Of a stretch of DNA of 7,256 bases, positions 1 to 6,576 are shown piece after piece. Source of the DNA: Alphaproteobacteria bacterium (GTDB lineage: Bacteria; Pseudomonadota; Alphaproteobacteria; Rickettsiales; SXRF01); contig JAGVKI010000077.1 in assembly GCA_020050695.1 (NCBI GenBank), forward strand, positions 1 through 7,256. The letters run 5' to 3'. Each line of letters begins with the position of its first letter. Within the stretch, counting starts at the first letter, position 1. The notes below the pieces were generated by a model, which saw only the letters and a list, made by a program, of their open reading frames with translations, had not been told where the DNA came from and did no database searches. A program made the position numbers and the translations under genes.

Positions 1-1272
1 CGCTTCCGGGGCCGCGTGATGTTCCCTATCCGCAGCGCCAGCGGCAAGATCGTTGCTTTCGGCGGCCGCCTGATCGCGTCCAACACGCATAACAAAAGCC
101 TGCCAAAATATTTGAACTCACCGGAAACGCCGGTCTTCAAAAAAGGCGAACTGCTTTATAACCTCGATATTGCCAAAAAAACCGCGCGCGATGCCAATAT
201 GGTCGTGGTAATGGAAGGCTACATGGACGTGGTCTCCACTTCGCAGGCAGGCGTAACCTACGCCGTTGCGACACTGGGCACTGCCGTTACACCTGAACAT
301 TTACGCCTGCTCTGGCAGCTGGCCAAAGAGCCGGTGATCTGCCTCGATGGCGACGAAGCAGGCAAGCGCGCGATGATGCGCGCCGCAGAAGTCGCGCTGC
401 CGCTACTGCGCCCCGGTTATTCACTGCGCTTTGCACGCCTGCCATCGGGCGAAGACCCGGATTCCTATATCCAGAAAAACGGCAAAGCCAGCTTTGATAA
501 AATCCTGCTGGGTTCGCGCCGTCTGTCGCAGGTATTATGGGAAGATTTATCTCCCCAATATAATATCGACCTGCCTGAAGGCCGCGCCGAACTGGAAAAC
601 ACGCTAAAGCAGATGGCGGAGAAAATACCCGACACTACCGTGCGCCAGCATTATCTTTCTTACTTCCGCCGCCAGCTTTGGGCCAAGCCGCTTAAGGCAC
701 CTTCTGGCCCGGGCCGCTCCCCTGCCCCAAGCCGCGCCAGCACACAGGAACGTTCGCCGCAGGTGGAGCATCTGCTCAACCGCGCCCATTCGGCAGCACT
801 GGAAACACTGGTGCAGCGCCTGCTCAATATCCTTATGAAATGCCCCAAACTGCTGCATAAAAGCCAGATCGAAGAAACGCTTTCCCATCTGGATATTCAA
901 AACAGCATGCTCTCGGCACTGCGCAACACCATGATTGCCGCCATCGCACAGACTGACATTGACGATCCGCAGCAATTTGTCGCCTATCTGGAAGGGCAGT
1001 TCCACGGCTCGCTGCCCCTGGCTTCTTCGGGTGGCCATGCCCGCCTGCCTTACGCCGATTCCTTGAGCGAAGATGATGCCATGCTGTTCTGGAACGAGAC
1101 CGTCTCGGCCTACCAGATGGCACACCTCAAGTTTGAATACGAGGAAGCGCTTGAAAATTATGGAAAATTCATGGATGACGCCTCGCATCGCCGTGTCACC
1201 GAACTCCAGCAGGCCCTGCAAAAAGCGCAGGCTGGCCGTCAATTTGCCCGTTCCGAACCCGATATGGCTTAA
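1..1272 (+). CDS. dnaG: DNA primase DnaG, C-terminal part (5' end outside window)
   Basis: DnaG synthesises the RNA primers for chromosome replication and is recruited to the fork by the DnaB helicase. Frame 1 is open from the first base, and 423 residues are visible. The fragment opens with RFRGRVMFPI, a conserved stretch of the RNA polymerase core, so about 200 N-terminal residues (zinc-binding domain and start of the core) lie upstream, judging from E. coli DnaG. The TOPRIM catalytic motifs are present: EGYMD with Glu at visible residue 72, and LDGDEAG with Asp at 116 and 118, followed by SGEDPDSYI near 150-158. KYLNSPETPVFKKG is also typical. A Ser/Pro/Arg-rich linker (about 225-250) leads to a helical C-terminal domain, the expected DnaB-binding region, which is poorly conserved. 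The Met at 19 is internal and not a start. The gene is followed by rpoD, the usual bacterial order. The family call is certain. Confidence 0.97.
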   Translation, partial: RFRGRVMFPIRSASGKIVAFGGRLIASNTHNKSLPKYLNSPETPVFKKGELLYNLDIAKKTARDANMVVVMEGYMDVVSTSQAGVTYAVATLGTAVTPEHLRLLWQLAKEPVICLDGDEAGKRAMMRAAEVALPLLRPGYSLRFARLPSGEDPDSYIQKNGKASFDKILLGSRRLSQVLWEDLSPQYNIDLPEGRAELENTLKQMAEKIPDTTVRQHYLSYFRRQLWAKPLKAPSGPGRSPAPSRASTQERSPQVEHLLNRAHSAALETLVQRLLNILMKCPKLLHKSQIEETLSHLDIQNSMLSALRNTMIAAIAQTDIDDPQQFVAYLEGQFHGSLPLASSGGHARLPYADSLSEDDAMLFWNETVSAYQMAHLKFEYEEALENYGKFMDDASHRRVTELQQALQKAQAGRQFARSEPDMA

Positions 1273-1286
1273 GCCCAGCTTAGGCC
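1266..1286 (+). terminator. Hairpin over the dnaG stop codon, possible weak terminator
   Basis: GGCTTAAG (1266-1273) can pair with CTTAGGCC (1279-1286), giving an eight-pair stem with one G-U pair and a five-base loop. The dnaG stop codon lies in its left arm. The T-rich run TTATTTTCC begins only several bases after the stem, at about 1294, so this is not a textbook intrinsic terminator. It may attenuate read-through from dnaG into rpoD or stabilise the dnaG transcript end. The hairpin is seen directly; its function is inferred. Confidence 0.35.
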
Positions 1287-1413
1287 ACGCAAGTTATTTT
1301 CCTTCGCTTTTTCTGGCAAATTCCTAATAAAGCCATTGAAAAAACCAAAAAATGCCTTATTTCTAAGCATAATTCTTAATCAACCGTACTACCGGTGGGG
1401 TCAAATATGTTTT

Positions 1414-1441
1414 TTGTCAATTGGTTACAGTTGCAAAAAAT
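1414..1441 (+). promoter_or_regulatory. Candidate sigma-70-type promoter for rpoD
   Basis: TTGTCA at 1414-1419 matches the -35 consensus at five of six positions. With a 16-base spacer it precedes AAAAAT at 1436-1441, a four-of-six -10 match. Transcription would then begin near 1448, about 30 bases before the chosen rpoD start. The -10 element is weak and the AT-rich leader offers other possibilities, so this is only a candidate. The 206-base dnaG-rpoD gap is otherwise without a gene. Confidence 0.25.
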
Positions 1442-1462
1442 GCTGCTTGAACCCAAGGATCG

Positions 1463-1473
1463 AAAGGATAAGG
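1463..1473 (+). promoter_or_regulatory. Ribosome binding site that decides the rpoD start
   Basis: AAAGGATAAGG lies just upstream of the ATG at 1479, with AAGG ending five bases before it. The reading frame is open upstream as far as a GTG at 1395, with further ATGs at 1407 and 1440, but none of these has a comparable purine-rich site. The residues they would add do not look like sigma-factor sequence. The start at 1479 is therefore preferred. Confidence 0.6.
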
Positions 1474-1478
1474 CAGAG

Positions 1479-3821
1479 ATGGCTCAGAAACGTGGTGCAA
1501 AACCTGCAAAAGCGGCAAAAAAACCAGCTGCCAAAAGTCCCGCTGCTAAAAGTTCGGCCAAACCCGTAAAATCTGCGAAAGCGAAAGTAAAACCTGTGGC
1601 CAAAAAACCAGTAAAACCAGCTAAACCTACCAAGCCTGTAAAAGCCGTCAAACCTGCGGCAAAAAGCAAGGCACCTGTAAAGGCGGCCAAGCCAGTAAAA
1701 CCTGTAAAAGCAGTAAAGCCGGTAAAAGCGGCGGCGCAAAAGCCCGCCCCTAAGGCTGCAAAGCAAGTACCGCAAAAACCAGCGCCAAAGGCGGCTGACA
1801 ACAAGACAACCGCCGCCAGCAAAAAAGCGGAAACCGCGGCTGCAGGCAAAAAAGATAAAGAAGCAGCCGGTAATAAGGACGAAGTGCAAATTGCCATCGT
1901 CCGTAAACTGCTTTCCATGGGTAAGGCCCGCGGCTATGTCACCTACGAGGAACTGAACTCCATCCTGCCGCCGGAAGAATTTTCACCGGAAGTGATTGAT
2001 GCTGCTATCGGCGCGCTTGCACAGGCCGACATCAACGTGGTTGAAGAAGAAACCCCGATGGACCGCCCTGAAAGCACGGAAGAATTCAACGCCGAAGAAT
2101 CTGCTGCTGAAAATATTGGCCGTTCGGACGATCCGGTGCGCATGTACCTGCGCGAAATGGGCAATGTTGAACTGCTCTCACGCGAAGGCGAAATTGAGAT
2201 CGCCAAGCGTATTGAAGCAGGCCGCGAAACCGTTATCAGCGCCTTGTGCGAAAGCCCGCTGGTGATGAAGGAAATCCTATCCTGGCGCGATGAACTCGAC
2301 GCCGGCACGCTGTTGCTGCGCGAAATCATCGACCTCGATGCCACCTACGGCGCGGGCAATGAAAATGGTGAATTCTCAGGCAATATCCCGGTAGTGCCGG
2401 AAAGCCGCCCTGTTGTCGCTAAGGAAGAAGTAGCCGACGAGGAAGAAGAAGAAGAGGAAGAAGAAGGCGAAGAGGGTGAAGAAAGCGAAGAAGGCGAGGA
2501 AGGCGAAGAATCCGCTGAAGCCGAAGCTGAAGAACCTGATGAAGATGATGCGTCCGTATCCCTGCTGGCTATGGAAAACGCCTTAAAGCCGCAGATTTTA
2601 GAAACCCTCGACCAGTTTGCCAAAATCAGCAAAAAGATGCGCACGCTTCAGGAAAAACGCCTGACGCGCTCATTTGGCGAAGGCCGCTACAGCAAGGACG
2701 ACGAAAAGGCCTACCAGAAGCTGCACCGCGAACTGGTGGAACTGATGATGGGCATGCGCTTTACCATCTACCGCGTTGAACTGCTTATCCTGAAACTCTA
2801 CGACCTGAACAAGCGCCTGATGACGCTGGAAGGCCGACTGCTTCGCCTTGCCGAAAACCGTAAGGTGAACCGCAAGACCTTCCTGGAAAACTATATCGGT
2901 AACGAACTCGATCCAACATGGCTTGGCCGTATGGAAGAGCGCACCGATAAAGGCTGGAAAGAATTTGTTGTAAAAGACCGTCCGGAAATCGATGAGATCC
3001 GCACGGAAATCGCACAGATGGCTGGCACTGCCGGTCTTGATATAGGCGAATTCAAGCGCATGATCATGGCCGTACAAAAAGGCGAGCGCGAAACCAACCG
3101 CGCGAAGAAAGAAATGATCGAGGCAAACCTGCGCCTTGTAATTTCCATCGCTAAAAAATACACCAATCGCGGCCTCCAATTCCTCGATCTGATTCAGGAA
3201 GGCAATATCGGCCTGATGAAGGCAGTAGATAAATTCGAATACCGCCGTGGTTATAAATTCTCGACCTACGCTACCTGGTGGATTCGCCAGGCCATTACCC
3301 GCTCCATCGCCGATCAGGCGCGTACCATCCGTATTCCGGTGCATATGATCGAAACGATCAACAAGATCGTTCGTACCAGCCGCCAGATGCTGCATGAAAT
3401 GGGCCGCGAGCCAACGCCGGAAGAACTGGCTGAACGCCTGGTTATGCCGCTTGATAAGGTGCGCAAGGTAATGAAAATTGCCAAAGAACCGGTATCGCTC
3501 GAAACCCCAATTGGCGACGAAGAAGATTCGCATCTTGGCGATTTCATCGAAGACAAGAACGCGGTACTTCCACTGGATGCTGCCATTCAAAGCAACCTGC
3601 GTGAAACCACCACACGGATCCTTGCGTCGCTGACCCCGCGTGAAGAACGCGTGCTGCGTATGCGTTTTGGTATCGGCATGAACACCGACCACACGCTCGA
3701 AGAAGTAGGCCAGCAGTTCTCGGTAACGCGCGAGCGTATCCGCCAGATCGAAGCCAAGGCGCTGCGTAAGCTGAAGCATCCGAGCCGCTCGCGTAAACTG
3801 CGCAGCTTCCTCGATTACTAA
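1479..3821 (+). CDS. rpoD: RNA polymerase primary sigma factor RpoD (sigma-70) with basic N-terminal tail
   Basis: RpoD directs RNA polymerase to housekeeping promoters. The chosen start gives 780 residues, against 613 in E. coli. Domain order: a Lys/Ala/Pro-rich tail (1 to about 131); region 1.1 (about 136-190, [20 protein letters not shown]); region 1.2 (from about 217, [12 protein letters not shown]); a non-conserved region with an acidic run at 321-357 (27 of 37 residues Asp/Glu); region 2 (about 545-625) with [33 protein letters not shown] and the -10-contacting WWIRQAITR (Trp 600 and 601); region 3 (about 625-715); and region 4 (about 719-780), with [15 protein letters not shown] and the -35-reading helix-turn-helix [20 protein letters not shown]. 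All core motifs are intact. The gene follows dnaG, as in many bacteria, and the next ORF starts 3 bases after its stop. The odd parts are the basic tail, with 32 Lys, one Arg and no acidic residue in the first 106 positions, and the opposing acidic tract. Confidence 0.98.
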   Translation: MAQKRGAKPAKAAKKPAAKSPAAKSSAKPVKSAKAKVKPVAKKPVKPAKPTKPVKAVKPAAKSKAPVKAAKPVKPVKAVKPVKAAAQKPAPKAAKQVPQKPAPKAADNKTTAASKKAETAAAGKKDKEAAGNKDEVQIAIVRKLLSMGKARGYVTYEELNSILPPEEFSPEVIDAAIGALAQADINVVEEETPMDRPESTEEFNAEESAAENIGRSDDPVRMYLREMGNVELLSREGEIEIAKRIEAGRETVISALCESPLVMKEILSWRDELDAGTLLLREIIDLDATYGAGNENGEFSGNIPVVPESRPVVAKEEVADEEEEEEEEEGEEGEESEEGEEGEESAEAEAEEPDEDDASVSLLAMENALKPQILETLDQFAKISKKMRTLQEKRLTRSFGEGRYSKDDEKAYQKLHRELVELMMGMRFTIYRVELLILKLYDLNKRLMTLEGRLLRLAENRKVNRKTFLENYIGNELDPTWLGRMEERTDKGWKEFVVKDRPEIDEIRTEIAQMAGTAGLDIGEFKRMIMAVQKGERETNRAKKEMIEANLRLVISIAKKYTNRGLQFLDLIQEGNIGLMKAVDKFEYRRGYKFSTYATWWIRQAITRSIADQARTIRIPVHMIETINKIVRTSRQMLHEMGREPTPEELAERLVMPLDKVRKVMKIAKEPVSLETPIGDEEDSHLGDFIEDKNAVLPLDAAIQSNLRETTTRILASLTPREERVLRMRFGIGMNTDHTLEEVGQQFSVTRERIRQIEAKALRKLKHPSRSRKLRSFLDY
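1560..1727 (+). repeat. KPVK-rich degenerate coding repeat in the rpoD N-terminus
   Basis: Codons 28-83 of rpoD contain the tetrapeptide KPVK six times (two copies share a Lys), mixed with KPAK, KAVK and APVK variants. At DNA level the unit is a degenerate AAACCTGTAAAA-type sequence. The copies differ at third positions (cct/cca/ccg; gta/gtc), which suggests the repeat is old or maintained for amino-acid composition rather than freshly expanded. It resembles the C-terminal tails of histone H1-like proteins. Confidence 0.8.
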
Positions 3822-3824
3822 TCC

Positions 3825-4850
3825 ATGGATCGCCGTGGATTCCTGACAGCTGTAGGGCAGCTGGCGGCCGGTGCTGCCAGCATACAGCTTGAAGGAATCA
3901 CCGCTCTCGTAAAAGCAGCAGCCCATAGTGGTACGCGTCAGCAGGCGCTTACCGGATTGTTGCTACGGCGGGATCAGTTAATGTACACGGATGAAAATGC
4001 CAACCTGCAAGGCTTATGGATGGATTACCATGAAGATTTAATAGAACTCAGGTCCAAACATCTTGCCTCACTCGATGATAATGCAGCATTACTGAATCCT
4101 AATGAAGCGTTTGCGTTCAAACAGGATCTGGCAGCATTACAACGGCGTCACCATGCAGCGCAGGTGTCTATCAACGAAGAACTGCGCAGTATCGACGCAA
4201 CACTTAAACAATACCCCAATGAATTAGGTAAAATTGCCGCCTCCCCGCCGCCCTCTTTGAAAGAGGTAAGCTCCGGTACGATGCATGACGCCCGGGCACT
4301 TGCCAAAGGAAAGGATGCGCCCGCGCTTGCAATGGAAGCCAATCGCATGAACAGCGTGTCGCAGCAGGTACAGGGACTGGAAGCTGATCTGGCTAAGGTG
4401 ATGCAAACTCCTCCCAGTAATGACGTACGCCAAAGGCGCACGCAGGCGTTGCATAGCAGCATCAGCAGAACACTCAAGGCGCTGCTTGAAATACCTGGTG
4501 TTTCTATTGAATCCAGCCTGACCAGATCGTATGGGCCTGATCACTGGACTTTGCGCTCGCGCATGAAGCAGGCGGATATTGGCGGCCCGCTGGATAAATC
4601 GATTACTAAACACTTCAATGACCTGACACAGGATTTGCGCAAAGCCTATCCCGAACGTTTCATGGATCGCCAGTCGCCACTACTTACGCGCAGCCGTCCG
4701 CTGCAGCCCGGTTATGGCGACTATGATTGCGAGCGTTTGGTGATACAGGGGCCGGATTTCTCCCTGCGCGAAATACTAAAGAAGGCAGAAAATAGCTATC
4801 TCATTCATTATAATAAACAAAATGCGGCAATCGCGGGGCTTGCGAGATAA
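3825..4850 (+). CDS. Uncharacterised helical protein with Tat-like N-terminus, directly after rpoD
   Basis: This 341-residue protein is not one I recognise. It opens MDRRGFLTAVGQLAAGAAS, which resembles a twin-arginine signal (Arg 3 and 4, then Gly-Phe-Leu and a mildly hydrophobic Ala/Gly stretch), so export in folded form to the periplasm is possible. No Ala-X-Ala cleavage site is obvious. The rest is polar and looks mostly helical, with heptad-like stretches around residues 60-135 and 165-225, a Pro-rich break (SPPPS) near 140, and a C-terminal part containing PLLTRSRPLQPGYGDYDCE. There is no later membrane segment and no catalytic motif I can name. The ATG is three bases after the rpoD stop and lacks a clear ribosome site, which suggests translational coupling to rpoD. 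Base composition resembles its neighbours. The ORF is convincing; the function is unknown. Confidence 0.8.
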   Translation: MDRRGFLTAVGQLAAGAASIQLEGITALVKAAAHSGTRQQALTGLLLRRDQLMYTDENANLQGLWMDYHEDLIELRSKHLASLDDNAALLNPNEAFAFKQDLAALQRRHHAAQVSINEELRSIDATLKQYPNELGKIAASPPPSLKEVSSGTMHDARALAKGKDAPALAMEANRMNSVSQQVQGLEADLAKVMQTPPSNDVRQRRTQALHSSISRTLKALLEIPGVSIESSLTRSYGPDHWTLRSRMKQADIGGPLDKSITKHFNDLTQDLRKAYPERFMDRQSPLLTRSRPLQPGYGDYDCERLVIQGPDFSLREILKKAENSYLIHYNKQNAAIAGLAR

Positions 4851-4862
4851 CCCGTAGCACAT

Positions 4863-4885
4863 TATGTATATAGGTATAACAAAGG
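4863..4885 (+). promoter_or_regulatory. AT-rich leader with possible -10 element and ribosome site for the NDUFA12 gene
   Basis: The 45-base gap before the next gene is AT-rich. TATAAC at 4875-4880 is a five-of-six match to a -10 hexamer, and TATGTA at 4863-4868 lies 17 bases after TTGCGA (4840-4845). No strong -35 pairs with TATAAC. AAAGG at 4881-4885 is a plausible Shine-Dalgarno site ten bases before the ATG at 4896. The ribosome site is reasonable, the promoter speculative; read-through from rpoD is the alternative. Confidence 0.25.
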
Positions 4886-4895
4886 TACTTTCATT

Positions 4896-5249
4896 ATGAC
4901 CATGACCACACGTTTATATACCTGGTTCTCCGGCAAACTGATTGGCTGCGACCAGTTCGGCAATCAATATTATACGGAAAAAAAGGCACCTAAAGACCGC
5001 CGCCGCAGGCGCTGGGTGATGTATAAGGGCATGGCTGAGCCCAGCAAAGTGCCGCCACAATGGCATGGCTGGCTGCATTATACGGTTGATACACCGCCAA
5101 CGGAGCGCTCTGCGCCTCCGTATGCATGGGAAAAGATGCATACGCCAAACCTGACCGGCACCACCGGCGCGTATGTTCCTCCTGGCCATCTGCTTAAAGG
5201 TGGCAAACGTGCTGCCGCAACCGCAGACTACGAATCCTGGAAGCCATAA
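4896..5249 (+). CDS. NDUFA12-family accessory subunit of NADH:ubiquinone oxidoreductase (complex I)
   Basis: This 117-residue protein matches the NDUFA12 (B17.2) family by motif. A short N-terminus leads to GKLIGCDQFGNQYYTEK (about 14-30), then a basic RRRRRWVMYKG segment (about 35-45), then SKVPPQWHGWLHYTVDTPPTE (about 50-70), and a Gly/Pro-rich tail with YVPPGHLLKGG and a terminal YESWKP. In mitochondria and alphaproteobacteria such as Paracoccus, NDUFA12 is a peripheral subunit of complex I, bound on the hydrophilic arm near its junction with the membrane domain. It has no membrane segment. A related family, NDUFAF2, acts in assembly, but the WHGWLH motif and tail favour a structural subunit. 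No nuo genes adjoin it here, so it stands apart from the core complex I operon. Family assignment is strong; the detailed role is inferred from homologues. Confidence 0.92.
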   Translation: MTMTTRLYTWFSGKLIGCDQFGNQYYTEKKAPKDRRRRRWVMYKGMAEPSKVPPQWHGWLHYTVDTPPTERSAPPYAWEKMHTPNLTGTTGAYVPPGHLLKGGKRAAATADYESWKP

Positions 5250-5276
5250 AGAAATTTAGCTAAAGAAACGTATAGT

Positions 5277-5696
5277 ATGCGTAATATTTCCGTTATTACG
5301 CTTACAGGCCCCGAGGCTGATCATGCTATTGAACATGTCGTCTCGCTTCGTAAAGGCCTGGGCACAAATGAAGCTGATTTTCCTGATGATCGCTCACAGT
5401 ATCGTGTCCTTGTATTTCCTAGCTATCGTATAGGAGCGCAAGTGATGGACGACCTGCCTATGCATTATCGAAATACTACCCCTATTACCCTATCTGGCAT
5501 CGCCGCATCATTGGTAGCGCGCAAAGACACTAAAGCACCAAAAGCCTCATTGTGGGTATTATGCCCCAAGGATGCTGACGTTCTGGCAGCAAGCCCTCAC
5601 CACACATCCATTGCCACAGGCAGTCTTCAAGAGGCCGTGATGGAGTTACTCAAACACCGCAACAGCATTCAGCAAGCGGCCCAAGGTTTAGAGTAA
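5277..5696 (+). CDS. Uncharacterised 139-aa protein
   Basis: I do not recognise this protein. It begins MRNISVITLTGPEADHAIEH, reading as a beta strand followed by a helix. It continues with a second strand-like segment YRVLVFPSYRIGAQVMDDLP (about 42-61), a small-residue stretch TPITLSGIAASLVARKD (about 68-84), a third strand SLWVLCPKDADVLAA (about 91-105) and a C-terminal helix of EAVMELLKHRNSIQQAAQ type. The pattern suggests a small cytosolic alpha/beta fold; there is no signal peptide, membrane segment or clear catalytic motif. It starts 27 bases after the NDUFA12-family gene on the same strand, with only a weak purine-rich AAAGAAA upstream, so the two may be co-transcribed. It ends 28 bases before the convergent prenyltransferase gene. 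The strand and helix assignments are by eye. Confidence 0.7.
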   Translation: MRNISVITLTGPEADHAIEHVVSLRKGLGTNEADFPDDRSQYRVLVFPSYRIGAQVMDDLPMHYRNTTPITLSGIAASLVARKDTKAPKASLWVLCPKDADVLAASPHHTSIATGSLQEAVMELLKHRNSIQQAAQGLE

Positions 5697-5724
5697 GAAG
5701 ACGCTGTAACAAAGAGAAATATTC

Positions 5725-6576
5725 TTAAAACAGGATCGCCAGCGTCACAATCAGCCATAGCGCTACGTTTGCCAGCTGCCATTTGTCGCGCAGAATCACG
5801 CTTTCAGGTTCACCGCCCTGCTCATACACATAGATCTGCTGCAGGTAGCGAAACAGGCCAAAGGCCACAAACGCTACGGTATATACCATTTCAACCTTGC
5901 CAATCTGGCGGGCCATTTCGGTGGTGTAAATAGAGTAGGTCATAAGCGAAGCACCGCCGCAAATCACCACCAGCTTGTCGAGCAGCGGACGGCTATATTG
6001 CTGCAAATTGGCTTTATGCTGCACATAATGCTCAAAGCCCATTTCATGGTAGCGTTTGCCAAACCCCAGGAACAGCGCCAGCATGAACGTGGTCAGGATA
6101 ATCCATGGCGATACGGTTACTTCCAGCGCATAGCATCCCATCAGCACGCGCAGCACGTAGCAAACCGCGATGAAGAAAATATCCAGCAGCGCAATATGCT
6201 TGAGCACATAGGTGTAGAGTATATTGAACAGCAGATAAACACCGACCAGTACAGCGCATTCATAGGGCAGAAGCGACAGCAGGCCAACGCCAAGTAAGGC
6301 GATAGCCACAGCCATGACCACTGCTGTGTTAACCGACATATCGCCCGATGCCAGGGGGCGTTTTTTCTTTACCGGGTGCAGTTTATCTTCTTCGACATCG
6401 CGGATGTCATTGACCACATACACCACGCAGGACACGCTGAGGAACGCGAGTGCCGCTGCAATGGTGAGCAGCCATGCCTCAGGCTCTAAGAATGCATGAG
6501 CGAAGAAAAGCGGGGCAAATACAAAGCCGTTTTTAATCCACTGTTTTGGCCTGAGCAGTCTAATCGCGGGAATCAT
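5725..6576 (-). CDS. UbiA-superfamily prenyltransferase, probable decaprenyl-phosphate phosphoribosyltransferase
   Basis: Members of this subgroup (for example mycobacterial Rv3806c) transfer 5-phosphoribose from PRPP to polyprenyl phosphate in the membrane, the first step towards decaprenyl-phospho-arabinose. The 283-residue length is close to that enzyme's 302. The N-terminal LLRPKQWIKNGFVFAPLFF is typical. The metal-binding NDxxDxxxD motif is present as NDIRDVEED (Asn 56, Asp 57, Asp 60, Asp 64), followed by HPVKKKRPLASG. The second conserved part, YTYVLKHIALLDIFFIAVCY with VLRVLMG (about 121-147), matches the Y..LKH...D.......LR..AG pattern of this subgroup. KRYHEM follows at 174-179. About eight or nine hydrophobic segments fit the UbiA fold. 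The start overlaps the upstream gene by 17 bases, with an AGG eight bases before the ATG, indicating an operon. Quinone or heme prenyltransferases of the same superfamily are less likely, given the RPKQWIKN and LKH features. Confidence 0.85.
   Translation of the reverse strand: MIPAIRLLRPKQWIKNGFVFAPLFFAHAFLEPEAWLLTIAAALAFLSVSCVVYVVNDIRDVEEDKLHPVKKKRPLASGDMSVNTAVVMAVAIALLGVGLLSLLPYECAVLVGVYLLFNILYTYVLKHIALLDIFFIAVCYVLRVLMGCYALEVTVSPWIILTTFMLALFLGFGKRYHEMGFEHYVQHKANLQQYSRPLLDKLVVICGGASLMTYSIYTTEMARQIGKVEMVYTVAFVAFGLFRYLQQIYVYEQGGEPESVILRDKWQLANVALWLIVTLAILF

Noticed and set aside
604..1242. A 212-codon minus-strand frame opposite dnaG
   Set aside because: It is a shadow of the primase C-terminal domain, with no motif and no sensible ribosome site or gene spacing.
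1395..1478. A longer rpoD starting at GTG 1395 (808 aa)
   Set aside because: The added residues do not resemble sigma factor, no ribosome site precedes the GTG, and the ATG at 1479 has a clear purine-rich site.
1560..1800. Repetitive Lys/Pro-coding DNA considered as a CRISPR-like or mobile repeat
   Set aside because: The repeat keeps the rpoD reading frame, has no regular spacer structure and varies mainly at third codon positions, so it is coding low complexity.
2670..3926. A 418-codon open frame on the minus strand opposite rpoD
   Set aside because: It lies antisense to the strongly conserved regions 2-4 of RpoD, and its translation shows no recognisable domain. Long antisense frames are common opposite genes with biased codon use.
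4896..4911. ATGACCATGAC at the start of the NDUFA12-family gene resembles the lacZ-alpha start found in cloning vectors
   Set aside because: The similarity ends after about eleven bases, and the protein continues as a normal NDUFA12-family sequence, so vector contamination is not supported.
5700..5746. GACGCTG and CAGCGTC inverted repeat between the convergent genes
   Set aside because: The arms are only seven bases with a loop of 33 bases, one arm lies inside the prenyltransferase gene, and there is no T run, so it is not a convincing bidirectional terminator.
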